Positions 43,620-53,059 of a DNA stretch of 64,000 nt are shown here, piece by piece (the stretch's first letter is position 1; each line of letters starts with the position of its first letter). This stretch comes from Rhodoferax sp. TS-BS-61-7. GTDB taxonomy: Bacteria; Pseudomonadota; Gammaproteobacteria; Burkholderiales; Burkholderiaceae_C. Location of the stretch: positions 1 through 64,000 of the forward strand of contig NZ_PTQY01000009.1 in the NCBI RefSeq assembly GCF_002943465.1, in the 5' to 3' direction. The translations under genes and the position numbers were made by a program. The notes beneath the pieces are model-generated. The model saw only the letters and a list, made by a program, of their open reading frames with translations, searched no databases and was not told where the DNA came from.

Positions 43620-44477
43620 ATGGCCACCACACACTCCCTTTCCAAAGTCCTGCCCGTGGCACCCAGCCGCGTGTTTGTGCACCTCACGCTGATCGGCTAT
43701 CTGCTGCTGGCGTTGTTGCCCATCCTGCTGGTGTTCATGAATTCGTTCAAGAGCCGCGACGCCATCTTCGACGACCCGCTGGCCTGGCCCACGGCCGAGA
43801 CCTTTTCGCTGATTGGCTACACCAAGGTGCTGGGCCGCTCCGACGTGCTCATGTACTTCGGCAACAGCTTCATCGTCACCATGGCCTCGCTATTTTTTAT
43901 TTTGTTGTTCGGCTCGATGGCGGCCTGGGGCCTGTCGGAGTACCGCTTCAGGGGCAACCGCTGGCTCAAGTTCTTTTTTGCTTTCGGCATCATGGTGCCG
44001 ATCCGCCTGGGCACGGTCTCCATCTTGCAGCTGATGGTGGAACTGAACCTGGTCAACACGCTGACCGCGCTGGTGCTGGTCTATGTGGCCCAGGGCCTGC
44101 CGCTGGCGATCATGATCTTGTCAGAGTTTATGGGCCAGGTGCCCAGTGAGCTGAAGGACGCGGCACGTTGCGACGGCATTGACGAGTTCCGCATTTTCTT
44201 TCAGGTGGTGGTGCCACTGATCCGTCCGGCCATTGCCACGGTGGCGGTGTTCACCATGGTGCCAATCTGGAACGACTTGTGGTTCCCGCTGATCCTGGCA
44301 CCGTCGGACAAGACCCAAACCATCACGCTCGGCATCCAGCAGTTTGTGGGGCAGTACGCCACCGACTGGAATGCCGTGCTGGCCTCGCTGTCCCTGGCCA
44401 TCGTGCCGGTGGTCACGCTCTACGCCCTGTTCTCCCGTCAACTGATTCGCGGCATCACCGCGGGCGCCGTCAAATAA
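43620..44477 (+). CDS. ABC sugar transporter, permease 2 (MalG/UgpE type)
   Basis: 285 residues, six membrane helices; the EAA loop is ELKDAARCDGIDEFRIFFQV at about 182-201. The ATG at 43620 is preferred over a GTG four codons earlier because the latter overlaps the upstream stop. It pairs with permease 1 to form the membrane channel. Confidence 0.92.
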   Translation: MATTHSLSKVLPVAPSRVFVHLTLIGYLLLALLPILLVFMNSFKSRDAIFDDPLAWPTAETFSLIGYTKVLGRSDVLMYFGNSFIVTMASLFFILLFGSMAAWGLSEYRFRGNRWLKFFFAFGIMVPIRLGTVSILQLMVELNLVNTLTALVLVYVAQGLPLAIMILSEFMGQVPSELKDAARCDGIDEFRIFFQVVVPLIRPAIATVAVFTMVPIWNDLWFPLILAPSDKTQTITLGIQQFVGQYATDWNAVLASLSLAIVPVVTLYALFSRQLIRGITAGAVK

Positions 44478-44489
44478 AGCACACACACC

Positions 44490-45632
44490 ATGGCACGCGT
44501 TTCCCTCAAAAACATTTCAAAAAGCTACGGCAGCAACGACCCGGTGCTGCACAACATCAGCCTTGATATCGAACACGGCGAACTGGTGGTGCTGGTCGGC
44601 CCCAGCGGCTGCGGCAAGTCCACGCTGCTGCGTGTGTTGTGTGGGTTGGAAGACATCAGCAGCGGTGAGCTGCGTATTGGCGACGACCTGGTGAATGATT
44701 TGCCACCAGCCGAGCGCGGCATTGCCATGGTGTTCCAGAGTTATGCGCTGTACCCGCATATGGACGTGTACCGCAACATGTCCTTCGGCCTGAAGATCCA
44801 CGGCGCGACCAAGGCCGACATCGACAAAAAGGTGCGCGATGCCGCTAAGGTGCTGCACATCGACCACCTGCTGGACCGATTGCCACGCGAGCTGTCGGGT
44901 GGGCAGCGCCAGCGCGTGGCGATTGGCCGCGCCATCGTGCGCGAGCCACGCCTGTTTCTGTTTGACGAACCGCTCTCCAATCTGGACGCCGCGTTGCGTG
45001 CCAAGACCCGTATCGAACTGGCCCGCCTGCACCGCGACCTGGACGCCACCATGGTCTATGTGACCCACGACCAGGTGGAGGCCATGACGCTGGGCGACAA
45101 GATCGTGGTGCTGAACGAAGGCCATGTGCAGCAGGCGGGCACACCGCTCACGCTGTACCAGCAACCCGCCAACCGTTTTGTGGCCACCTTCATCGGCTCG
45201 CCCACCATCAACCTGCTGCCTGCGCGCGTGATCGAAGTGTCCGATGCGGGCGCGCGCCTGCAGTTGGGCAATGGCAGCAAAGTGCTGGCCACGGTGGATG
45301 CGTCACAGCTGCAGGTGGGCGAAACGGTGGAAGTGGGCCTGCGCCCCGAGCACTGCGAAGTGCTGCCTGCCGGTGTGGCGCCCGGCGGAGATGACACGGC
45401 GCTGGACGCCGAGATCACACTGGTGGAGCACCTGGGCGAGTCCAACCTGCTGTACCTGAAGATGGACGATGGGCAGGAGCTCATCGTGCGCGGCGACGGC
45501 AATGCCGAGGTGCGCCTGGGCGACTCGGTCATCGTGCGCGCAGCGCCCTCCGCCTTGTACTTGTTCAAGGCCGATGGCACCGCCTGCACACGCCTAAACC
45601 CGGGCAATATGCGCTCGGCCCACGCCCGATGA
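44490..45632 (+). CDS. ABC sugar transporter, ATPase (UgpC/MalK type)
   Basis: 380 residues. Walker A GPSGCGKST at about 37-45, Q-loop VFQSYALYPHM, signature LSGGQRQR, Walker B LFLFDEPLSNLD, H-loop VTHD; the C-terminal part (about 235-370) is a TOBE/regulatory domain as in MalK/UgpC. Its stop overlaps the start of the kinase gene (ATGA). Confidence 0.95.
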   Translation: MARVSLKNISKSYGSNDPVLHNISLDIEHGELVVLVGPSGCGKSTLLRVLCGLEDISSGELRIGDDLVNDLPPAERGIAMVFQSYALYPHMDVYRNMSFGLKIHGATKADIDKKVRDAAKVLHIDHLLDRLPRELSGGQRQRVAIGRAIVREPRLFLFDEPLSNLDAALRAKTRIELARLHRDLDATMVYVTHDQVEAMTLGDKIVVLNEGHVQQAGTPLTLYQQPANRFVATFIGSPTINLLPARVIEVSDAGARLQLGNGSKVLATVDASQLQVGETVEVGLRPEHCEVLPAGVAPGGDDTALDAEITLVEHLGESNLLYLKMDDGQELIVRGDGNAEVRLGDSVIVRAAPSALYLFKADGTACTRLNPGNMRSAHAR

Positions 45633-46531
45633 ATGCTGCCTGGAGTTTTGACGCGTTGCCTGCGCACATCCATTACGCCATTGGCGTGGACGGTGGTGGT
45701 ACCAGCACGCGGGCGCGTGTGGTGCACCGCAGCGGGGTGGTGGTGGGCGAGGGCAAGGCCGGTGCTTCTGGCTTGATGCAGGGCACGCCCCAGGCCTGGC
45801 ACCATATTGCAGAGGCCATTGCCCATGCGGTGCAGGGCCGCCTGCAGGCTGACTGGCCCGTGCCTGGCACGGCCAACATTGCGCTGGGCCTGGGCCTGGC
45901 CGGTGCCAACAACGCCGACTGGAACGCCAGCTGTCTGGCCGCCAACCCCGGCTACACGCGGCTGGTGCTGGAGTCGGACGCACTGGTCGCGCTGCTGGGT
46001 GCCCACCAGGGCGCCCCCGGTGCGCTGGTCATCATGGGCACGGGCGCCATTGGTCTAGCACTGCAGGCGAATGGGGAGCGTACGACCACGGGCGGCTGGG
46101 GCTTCCCCTGCGGGGACGAGGGCAGTGGTGCTGACTTGGGCCTGCAGGCCGTCAACCTGACCCAGCGGGCGGTGGATGGGCGCCATGCCCACACGCCGCT
46201 CACACGCGATGTGTACGCCACGCTGGGGGGCACACCACAAGCGATGCTGGCCTGGTGTGGCGCGGCGCGGCAGTTTGCGTATGCCACGCTGGCGCCCAAG
46301 GTCTTTGCGCATGCAGAGCACGATGCCGATGCGGCCCAGATGCTGGCGCGTGCGGCGCAAAGCCTGGAGTCCCTCGCCACCGCACTGGATCCCACGCACA
46401 CGTTGCCGCTGGCCGTGGCCGGCAGCATTGCCCAGCGCTTGCTGCCCCGCTTGTCTCCGGCCATGGTTCGGCGCGTGGTGCCCGCGCAGGGCGACGCCAT
46501 GGACGGCGCGCTGGCCCTGTGTTTTTTATAA
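45629..46531 (+). CDS. BadF/BadG-type ATPase, probable N-acetylglucosamine kinase
   Basis: 300 residues of the ASKHA fold: phosphate loop IGVDGGGTSTRARVV at about 18-32, VIMGTGAIGLAL for the second phosphate loop near 140, and GGWGFPCGDEGSGADLGLQA typical of eukaryotic-type GlcNAc kinases. It would phosphorylate the imported amino sugar, feeding NagA. It overlaps the ATPase gene by four bases and leads directly into the SIS-domain gene, so all are one operon. Confidence 0.88.
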   Translation: MNAAWSFDALPAHIHYAIGVDGGGTSTRARVVHRSGVVVGEGKAGASGLMQGTPQAWHHIAEAIAHAVQGRLQADWPVPGTANIALGLGLAGANNADWNASCLAANPGYTRLVLESDALVALLGAHQGAPGALVIMGTGAIGLALQANGERTTTGGWGFPCGDEGSGADLGLQAVNLTQRAVDGRHAHTPLTRDVYATLGGTPQAMLAWCGAARQFAYATLAPKVFAHAEHDADAAQMLARAAQSLESLATALDPTHTLPLAVAGSIAQRLLPRLSPAMVRRVVPAQGDAMDGALALCFL

Positions 46532-46541
46532 AGGATTGTTT

Positions 46542-47564
46542 GTGCGTACTTTGATGTTGGAAGAGGCCCTGGCCTCAGCGCGCCAGGTGGCGCAACAGCT
46601 GGCGGCCGACGAAGAGCGCTACGCCGCCCTGGGCGCTGCCCTGCGCGCGTTGCCGCCTCAAGGTGCGGTGACGATTGCACGTGGCAGCTCGGACCACGCG
46701 GCGGCTTATTTCGCCTACCTGGTGATGTCGCGCACCGGGCAACTAGTCACCTCGTTGCCCATGTCGCTGCTCACGCTGTACAAGGCGCCATTGGCCAAGC
46801 AGCGGCTGCTGGCCGTGTCCATCTCGCAGTCGGGCCGTAGCCCGGACTTGATTGAACCCATGCAGCTGTTTGAAGCCGCGGGTGCCACCACGGTGGCGCT
46901 GGTGAACGACACCAGTTCGCCGCTGGCCGAGGCCGTCGACTGGGCGCTGCCGCTGCACGCCGGCCCCGAGAAAAGTGTGGCCGCGACCAAGAGTTTTATC
47001 TGCGGCCTAGTGGCCGGCGCGCGCCTGGCCGCGCACTGGGGCGCACACGACGACCTGTTGCAAGGCCTGCAGACGTTACCCGCAGCTTTGGATGACGCGT
47101 GCCAACAAGACTGGTCCAGCGCCGTGGAGCTGCTGCGCACGGCCAGCAAACTCATGGTGATTGGCCGTGGTCCGGGGCTGGCGATCGCGCAGGAGGCGGC
47201 GCTCAAGTTCAAGGAGACCTGCGCCATCCAGGCCGAGGCCTTCAGCGGTGCCGAAGTCAAACACGGCCCCATGGCACTGGTGGACGAGAACTACCCCATG
47301 CTGGTGTTTGCGCTGCGCGGCCCCGCGCAGCAAAGCCTGATTGACCTGGCCACTGAGATGCGTGGCCGTGGCGCCCAGGTGCTGTTGGCCGCACCCGCTG
47401 ATGTGTCGGGCCGCGACCTGACCCTGAGCACGGCACCGCAGGAAGACCTAGACCCGATCACCGCCATCCAGAGTTTCTACCTGCTGGTGGAAGCCGTGGC
47501 GCGTGCGCGCGGTGCCAACCCCGACCAACCGCGCCACCTCTCCAAGGTCACGACCACCCGATAA
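46542..47564 (+). CDS. two-SIS-domain sugar isomerase, NagB-II-like glucosamine-6-phosphate deaminase
   Basis: 340 residues from GTG 46542 (AAGGA six bases upstream). Two SIS domains: first with ARGSSDHAAAYFAYL and SISQSGRSPDLIEPM; second with GRGPGLAIAQEAALKFKETC and EVKHGPMALVDENYPM. It lacks the glutaminase domain of GlmS, so it should act as a deaminase (GlcN-6-P to Fru-6-P) like the NagB-II enzymes of Shewanella. It sits with a GlcNAc-type kinase, supporting that role. Confidence 0.87.
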   Translation: MRTLMLEEALASARQVAQQLAADEERYAALGAALRALPPQGAVTIARGSSDHAAAYFAYLVMSRTGQLVTSLPMSLLTLYKAPLAKQRLLAVSISQSGRSPDLIEPMQLFEAAGATTVALVNDTSSPLAEAVDWALPLHAGPEKSVAATKSFICGLVAGARLAAHWGAHDDLLQGLQTLPAALDDACQQDWSSAVELLRTASKLMVIGRGPGLAIAQEAALKFKETCAIQAEAFSGAEVKHGPMALVDENYPMLVFALRGPAQQSLIDLATEMRGRGAQVLLAAPADVSGRDLTLSTAPQEDLDPITAIQSFYLLVEAVARARGANPDQPRHLSKVTTTR

Positions 47565-47574
47565 ACTGGCGGGC

Positions 47575-48390
47575 ATGAACTGCCAAACCCTGCTGATCGA
47601 CGAAGCCCCCGCCGTGCGCCTGCAAGGCCCGGCGGGCGATACCGTGACCGTGCTGCTGCGCGGTGCCCAGGTGATTTCGTGGGTCGATACCAGTGGCACA
47701 GAACGGCTGTATTGCAGCCCCAACTCGCCGCTCAAGGGGCCGCAGGCCGTGCGCGGTGGTGTGCCGGTGATCTTTCCGCAGTTTTCAGGGCGCGGCCCTT
47801 TGATGCGCCATGGTTTTGCACGCATGCGTGGGTGGACGCTGCAGCCCTGGGACGCATCCACGCCGGAGCCCAGCGTCTCGCTGCAACTAGAGAACGCCGT
47901 CGGTGACGACCCGCAGTGGCCCCATGCCTGCGTTTGCACATTGACGGTGAGCCTAGTGCCGCAGGGCCTGCGCATGGCGCTGGCAGTTGCAAACACGGGT
48001 AGCACGCCCTTCCCCTTCCACGCCGCTTTGCACACCTACCTGGCGGCGGGCGATGTGACCCAGGCCGTGTTGACCGGTGTCTTGCCCCAGGGCACCCCGC
48101 TGTCCTTGCGCGATCCGATCGACCAACTCTTTGAAGCCGTGGCGGGCCCCTTGCAGCTGCAGAGTCCCGGTGGCACTTTGCAACTGGCGCACACGGGGTT
48201 TTGCGATGTGGTGGTGTGGAACCCCGGCCCCGAGGCGGTGCTGGCCGACTTGCCGGCGGGGGGGTACCGCGAGTTTGTGTGTGTGGAGCCGGCTGTCGTG
48301 GGTGTGCCCGTGCAGCTGGAGCCGGGGGCGAACTGGGAAGGTGTCACCGTGATTTCCTACAATCGCGCTCTGTCCACCCCGGACCGATAA
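47575..48390 (+). CDS. D-hexose-6-phosphate mutarotase / aldose 1-epimerase family
   Basis: 271 residues of the YeaD type: [50 protein letters not shown] (catalytic His) and [16 protein letters not shown] (second His). These enzymes interconvert anomers of hexose-6-phosphates. It is the last gene of the sugar operon, ten bases after the deaminase-like gene. Confidence 0.9.
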   Translation: MNCQTLLIDEAPAVRLQGPAGDTVTVLLRGAQVISWVDTSGTERLYCSPNSPLKGPQAVRGGVPVIFPQFSGRGPLMRHGFARMRGWTLQPWDASTPEPSVSLQLENAVGDDPQWPHACVCTLTVSLVPQGLRMALAVANTGSTPFPFHAALHTYLAAGDVTQAVLTGVLPQGTPLSLRDPIDQLFEAVAGPLQLQSPGGTLQLAHTGFCDVVVWNPGPEAVLADLPAGGYREFVCVEPAVVGVPVQLEPGANWEGVTVISYNRALSTPDR

Positions 48391-48406
48391 CCTAACCGAG
48401 CTCCCC

Positions 48407-49009
48407 ATGGCCGCCAACAAGCCTTCTACGCGCACCTCCCTGCGCCCTATTCCCAATTTCATTTTTGCCAGCCGCTGGCTGCAGTTGCCGCTGTACATCG
48501 GCCTGATCGCGGCCCAGGGTGTGTATGTCTTCCATTTCTGGGTGGAGCTGGTGCACCTGCTGGAGGCCGCCTTTGGCAGCCAGACCGCGCTGCAGGCGCT
48601 GATCTCCAGCATTGGCTACAAGTCCGATGTGCAAATCACGGCCCTGAACGAGACCATCATCATGCTGGTGGTGCTGGCGCTGATTGACGTGGTGATGATC
48701 TCCAACCTGCTGATCATGGTGATTGTGGGCGGCTACGAAACCTTTGTGAGCCGTATGGACCTGGATGGCCACCCCGACCAACCCGAGTGGCTGAGCCATG
48801 TGAATGCGTCGGTGTTGAAGGTGAAGCTGGCCACGGCCATCATCGGTATCAGCTCCATCCACCTGCTCAAGACCTTCATCAACGCCGCCAACTACGACGT
48901 GAAGGTGCTGATGTGGCAAACCATCATCCATGTGGTGTTTTTGCTGAGCGCACTGGCCATTGCCTACACCGACAAGCTGCTGACGAGCACCCACCCCAAC
49001 AAACACTGA
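48407..49009 (+). CDS. yqhA: UPF0114 (YqhA) family membrane protein
   Basis: 200 residues with four membrane helices; family segments are [40 protein letters not shown] and [20 protein letters not shown]. The function is unknown. It follows the mutarotase gene by 16 bases and may be read with the sugar operon, but its wide distribution argues for an independent job. Confidence 0.93.
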   Translation: MAANKPSTRTSLRPIPNFIFASRWLQLPLYIGLIAAQGVYVFHFWVELVHLLEAAFGSQTALQALISSIGYKSDVQITALNETIIMLVVLALIDVVMISNLLIMVIVGGYETFVSRMDLDGHPDQPEWLSHVNASVLKVKLATAIIGISSIHLLKTFINAANYDVKVLMWQTIIHVVFLLSALAIAYTDKLLTSTHPNKH

Positions 49010-49016
49010 GGCTGGA

Positions 49017-49958
49017 TTAACCCGGCGGCAGGTGGTCGGCATCCGGCCTACGTGCCGGGTCTACATGGGTCATGAGGTTAAGCACGCGGTGGCGCTGCAG
49101 CACCGCTGCACGGGCCGCCACGGCGATGTTGTGGCCCGCTTCCACCGTGAGGGTGGCATCCACCTCAATGTGCGCGTCGGCCACCACCATGTCCCCCATC
49201 TTGCGCGTGCGCACGTCGTGCACACCCGCTACGCCAGGGGTGGCCAGCAGGGTGGCACGAATGGCCTGCACCTCGGCCTCGTCCAGGCCGCGGTCCATCA
49301 GGTCGTGCAGCGCGTCCCAGCCAAAACTCCAGCCCATTTTCCCCACCATCAGGCCCACGATGAGGGCGGCAATCGGGTCCAGCAGCGGAAAGCCCAACAG
49401 GTTGCCCGCCAGGCCCAAACCCACCACCAGCGATGAGGCGGCGTCGGAACGTGCATGCCAGGCATTGGCCACCAGCATGCTGGATTTGACGGCTTTGGCG
49501 ACCCGGAGCATGTAACGGAACAGCAGCTCCTTGGACACCAGCGCCGCGCCCGCGACCCAGAGTGCGATGGGATGCACCACCGCAATGGTGCTGGTGTCTT
49601 CGAGTTTGCTGACCGCCGACCAGACCATGCCCACACCCACCGCGAGCAGTAGCAGGCCCAGTACCAGCGAGGCGGCAGTCTCAAACCGCTGGTGGCCATA
49701 GGGATGGTCTTCGTCGGCTGCCTTCTGGCTGTGGTGGTTGGCCAGCAGCACCACACCGTCGGCCACTAGGTCGGACAGCGAGTGGATGCCGTCGGCAATC
49801 AGCGCCTGGGACTTGGCCAGTACGCCCACCCCAATTTGCAGCGTGCTGAGCACCAGGTTCACCGCCACACTGACCCAGGTGCTGCGGGTGGCCGCTGCAG
49901 CGCGCTGGGTGGCGCTGTGGGGGCTGTGCTCGGTGTCGTCGGTCTCGGTGAAATTCAT
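49017..49958 (-). CDS. cation diffusion facilitator (CDF) metal exporter
   Basis: 313 residues with about six membrane helices. Transport-site motifs: DGIHSLSDLVADG (HxxxD, second helix) and WHARSDAASSLVVG (HxxxD, fifth helix), with DEDHPYGHQRFE between. The C-terminal cytoplasmic domain (about 220-310) includes VRTRKMGDMVVADAHIEVDA. HxxxD/HxxxD pairs favour zinc or a similar divalent metal. The gene is convergent with yqhA. Confidence 0.93.
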   Translation of the reverse strand: MNFTETDDTEHSPHSATQRAAAATRSTWVSVAVNLVLSTLQIGVGVLAKSQALIADGIHSLSDLVADGVVLLANHHSQKAADEDHPYGHQRFETAASLVLGLLLLAVGVGMVWSAVSKLEDTSTIAVVHPIALWVAGAALVSKELLFRYMLRVAKAVKSSMLVANAWHARSDAASSLVVGLGLAGNLLGFPLLDPIAALIVGLMVGKMGWSFGWDALHDLMDRGLDEAEVQAIRATLLATPGVAGVHDVRTRKMGDMVVADAHIEVDATLTVEAGHNIAVAARAAVLQRHRVLNLMTHVDPARRPDADHLPPG

Positions 49959-50011
49959 GCAGCGGTTCGCTTGAAAATCACCGAGTGTGGCGCGCCAACC
50001 TGAAGCCAGGC

Positions 50012-52957
50012 TTAGCTCAGGTGTTTGCCGGCAATGCCGGCCAGCTCAAACATCGTGACCTGAGGCTTGCCAAACACCTCCAGCAGCTTGGCATCGGCAT
50101 TGATGGCACGCTTGTTGGTGGCGTCTTGCAGGCCATTGGCCTTGATGTAGTCCCACAGCTTCTTGATCACCTCGGTGCGCGCTACCGGCTCGGCGCCAAT
50201 GACGGCGGCCAGTGCACTGCTGGGCAGTTTGCCGCTGGCGGCGGTGGTCTTGCGGGGTGCCTTGGGTTTGGCCTCTTTGGTCGCCGCAGCCTTCTTTGTA
50301 GGTGTTTTTTTGGCTGCAGCCCCCGTGGATGCTGCGCGAGTAGCTCCTGTTTTAGTAGCGCCTGCGGCTTTGGTTGCCGCCTTGTAAGCGGTCTTGCGCG
50401 GCGGAAATTTGCTGGGGGCGAATTCGAAGTTCACCTTGCCGGCCTCGGCGTCCCAGGCCAGCATGGCCTTGAAGGCACGGCGTGTGCGCATGCTGACGAA
50501 CTTGTCCAGCAGGTCGGTCTTGCCGGTGTCCAGCAGCTTTTGCATCTGCTCTCGCTCGATGGGCTGCTGCAGGATGATCTGGCCGCTTTTGAAGTCGCAG
50601 CTCGGGGTGGGCTGGGCGTCGGTGGGCACCGATTTCTCACACACATAGTTCTTGCCGTGTTCAAACACATTGCCGCCGCACTTGGGGCAGGCGCCCAGCG
50701 CGGTCTGGGCGCTGAAGTCGATCAGTTCGCCGCTTTCCTCGCCGGCCTTGTCGTCGCCAAAGTCAAACTCCAGCTTGTAGTTCTTGGCCTCTTCGTCGAA
50801 TTTGATGACCATCTCGGCCGTGAACGGCCAGCCGGCCTTGGAGCGGAAGCCGTCCAGCGGGCCAATCTTGCGGTCGCGCAGGAATTGCTCCACCTCTACG
50901 GTTTCAAACGTGCGTCCGGCAGGCGATTTGCCGAAGGAGAAACCGCAGCCTTCTTCGGTGCCGGTCTGTCCGGTGCAGGTGAAGCGGCGGTAGTTTTCCT
51001 TGACGATGCCGCCGCAGTTGGGGCAGCGCGCTTCCAGCGTGGCGTAGTCGCCGGGGATGGTGTCGCGGTCGTATTCCTTGGCCTTCTTGACCATGCGCTC
51101 GGTCATGGCGGCAATCTCGGCCATGAACTTTTCACGGCTGAGCTTGCCTTGCTCCATTTGGGCGAGTTTGTATTCCCACTCACCGGTGAGCTCAGCCTTG
51201 GTCAGCTCTTGCACATCCAGGCCGCGCAAGAGCGTCATGAGCTGGAAAGACTTGGCGGTGGGGATCAGCTCGCGGCCTTCGCGCAGCATGTATTTCTCGG
51301 CAATCAGGCCTTCGATGATGCTGGAGCGTGTGGCAGGTGTGCCCAGGCCTTTTTCGCCCATGGCCTCGCGCAGTTCGTCGTCATCCACAGTTTTGCCCGC
51401 GTTTTCCATGGCACCGAGCAAGGTGGCTTCGGAGTAGCGCGCGGGTGGCTTGGTTTTCAGGCCCTTGGGGTCGACCGGGTCGCCCTTGACCTTTTCGCCG
51501 GGCGCCACCGGCACCAGGTTTTGGCCCTTGTCACCTTCCTTGGCGTCTTCCACTTCGGCCGCGGCTTCCTTGCCGTAGATGGCCAGCCAGCCCGGTTTGA
51601 CCAGCACCTTGCCTTCGGTCTTGAAGCTGTGGCCCACCGCCGTGGTGATGCGGGTGGTCACCTGGTATTCGGCGCTGGGGAAGAAGATGGCCATGAAGCG
51701 GCGCACCACCAGGTCGTACACCTTTTGTTCGGCCTCGCTCAGACCGCTTGGCGCTTGAAGCGTGGGGATGATGGCAAAGTGATCCGACACCTTGGCGTTG
51801 TCGAACACGCGCTTGGTGGGTTTGACGTAGTTGCCGTTCAAGGCGGTCAGGGCATGGGGCGCCAAGTGGCGCATGCCACTATCAGCCAACATCTCAAAGG
51901 TTTGCTTGACCACGGGCACATAGTCTTCGGGCAGGTTGCGCGAATCGGTACGCGGGTAGGTCAGAGCCTTGTGGCGCTCGTACAGGCTCTGGGCAATCTG
52001 CAGCGTGGTCTTGGCGCTGAAACCAAACTTGCCGTTGGCCTCGCGCTGCAGGCTCGTCAAATCAAACAGCAGCGGTGATGCCTGGGTGGTGGGCTTGCTT
52101 TCTTCCGTGACGGTGGCCTGCTGGCCGCGCACGGCGTCAGCAATGGCCTGCGCCTCACGCTGGCTCCAGACGCGGTCGGCCTTCTTCTCGGCGTCGTCGG
52201 CGTCTTTTTTGTGCGCGGGGTTGAACCACTTGGCAGCGTAGTCACCTGCCTCGGCGTGGAAGCTGGCATGAATTTCCCAGTAGTCGCGGCTGACGAACTT
52301 GCGGATCAATTCTTCGCGCTCCACCACCACGCTCAAGGTGGGCGTCTGCACGCGGCCCACGGTGGTCAGGAAGAAGCCACCATCGCGGCTGTTGAACGCC
52401 GTCATGGCGCGGGTGCCATTGATGCCCACCAGCCAATCGGCCTCCGAGCGGCAGCGGGCGGCGTCGGCCAGTGGCTGCATTTGCGCATTGGTGCGCAACG
52501 CACCAAAGCCATCACGAATCGCCTGCGGTGTCATCGACTGCAGCCACAGGCGGCTCACGGGCTTGCCCAGCGGCTTGGCGCCACCGGCGTATTGCTCGAT
52601 GAGGCGGAAGATCAACTCACCTTCGCGGCCCGCGTCACAGGCATTGACGATTTTGTCCACGTCCTTGCGCTTGGCGAGTTTGACCACGGCGTTCAAGCGC
52701 GTCTTGGTCTTGTCTACGGGCTTGAGGTCAAAGTGCGGCGGAATGACGGGCAGGTGGGCAAAGCTCCACTTGCCGCGTTTCACGTCAAATTCTTCCGGGG
52801 CCTGAATCTCGACCAGATGGCCCACGGCGCTCGAGACGACGTAGCTGTCACTCTCGAAGTACTCGTCGTGTTTCTCGAACTTGCCGGCGGTGGGCGTGAG
52901 CGCCCGCACGATGTCTTGGGCGACGGACGGCTTTTCGGCAATAACTAAAGTTTTCAT
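50012..52957 (-). CDS. topB: DNA topoisomerase III with Ala/Lys-rich tail
   Basis: 981 residues. Toprim domain starts MKTLVIAEKPSVAQDIV with DAGREGE at 108-114; catalytic Tyr-334 is in ALTYPRTDSR. Zinc ribbons follow (RCPNCGG, about 650; CPKCGG, about 755), then a basic Ala/Lys/Thr tail from about 845 and a SWIB-like end (ALAAVIGAEPVARTEVIKKL). It relaxes and decatenates DNA. The ATG at 52957 is clear. Part of the tail (about residues 866-880) is encoded by a copy of the 60-bp intergenic repeat. Confidence 0.93.
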   Translation of the reverse strand: MKTLVIAEKPSVAQDIVRALTPTAGKFEKHDEYFESDSYVVSSAVGHLVEIQAPEEFDVKRGKWSFAHLPVIPPHFDLKPVDKTKTRLNAVVKLAKRKDVDKIVNACDAGREGELIFRLIEQYAGGAKPLGKPVSRLWLQSMTPQAIRDGFGALRTNAQMQPLADAARCRSEADWLVGINGTRAMTAFNSRDGGFFLTTVGRVQTPTLSVVVEREELIRKFVSRDYWEIHASFHAEAGDYAAKWFNPAHKKDADDAEKKADRVWSQREAQAIADAVRGQQATVTEESKPTTQASPLLFDLTSLQREANGKFGFSAKTTLQIAQSLYERHKALTYPRTDSRNLPEDYVPVVKQTFEMLADSGMRHLAPHALTALNGNYVKPTKRVFDNAKVSDHFAIIPTLQAPSGLSEAEQKVYDLVVRRFMAIFFPSAEYQVTTRITTAVGHSFKTEGKVLVKPGWLAIYGKEAAAEVEDAKEGDKGQNLVPVAPGEKVKGDPVDPKGLKTKPPARYSEATLLGAMENAGKTVDDDELREAMGEKGLGTPATRSSIIEGLIAEKYMLREGRELIPTAKSFQLMTLLRGLDVQELTKAELTGEWEYKLAQMEQGKLSREKFMAEIAAMTERMVKKAKEYDRDTIPGDYATLEARCPNCGGIVKENYRRFTCTGQTGTEEGCGFSFGKSPAGRTFETVEVEQFLRDRKIGPLDGFRSKAGWPFTAEMVIKFDEEAKNYKLEFDFGDDKAGEESGELIDFSAQTALGACPKCGGNVFEHGKNYVCEKSVPTDAQPTPSCDFKSGQIILQQPIEREQMQKLLDTGKTDLLDKFVSMRTRRAFKAMLAWDAEAGKVNFEFAPSKFPPRKTAYKAATKAAGATKTGATRAASTGAAAKKTPTKKAAATKEAKPKAPRKTTAASGKLPSSALAAVIGAEPVARTEVIKKLWDYIKANGLQDATNKRAINADAKLLEVFGKPQVTMFELAGIAGKHLS
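50318..50361 (+). repeat. 60-bp family repeat, copy 11, inside the topB coding region
   Basis: GCCCCCGTGGATGCTGCGCG followed by GAGTAGCTCCTGTTTTAGTA and GC match consensus CCCCGTGGAATATGCGCAAGCAGCTATT plus its hairpin. It lies antisense to topB and is open in the topB frame, where it encodes ATKTGATRAASTGA. Confidence 0.75.
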
Positions 52958-52976
52958 CTGACTACAATCCAGTTCT

Positions 52977-53028
52977 CGCGTGCGCGCAGGCGCGCACTTG
53001 CACACGCAGGCACGCACACATGCGCGCC
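52977..53028. other. alternating purine-pyrimidine tract between topB and the SET gene (Z-DNA candidate)
   Basis: The tract reads mostly as alternating CG/CA steps: GCGTGCGCGC, GCGCGCAC, GCACACGC, GCACGCACACATGCGCGC. Such tracts can adopt Z-form under negative supercoiling. It occupies most of the 102-bp divergent promoter region of topB and the SET gene. Confidence 0.55.
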
Positions 53029-53059
53029 CATACGATTCACCATACCAAATTTTCGACCC

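Noticed and set aside
45599..45625. CCCGGGCAATATGCGCTCGG at the 3' end of the ABC ATPase gene as a repeat copy
   Set aside because: It shares only CAATATGCGC-type similarity, lacks the hairpin and left arm, and is too short to call.
49985..52078. Long + strand open frame over topB
   Set aside because: Antisense to topB; the sequence is low-complexity Gly/Leu/Ala without domains.
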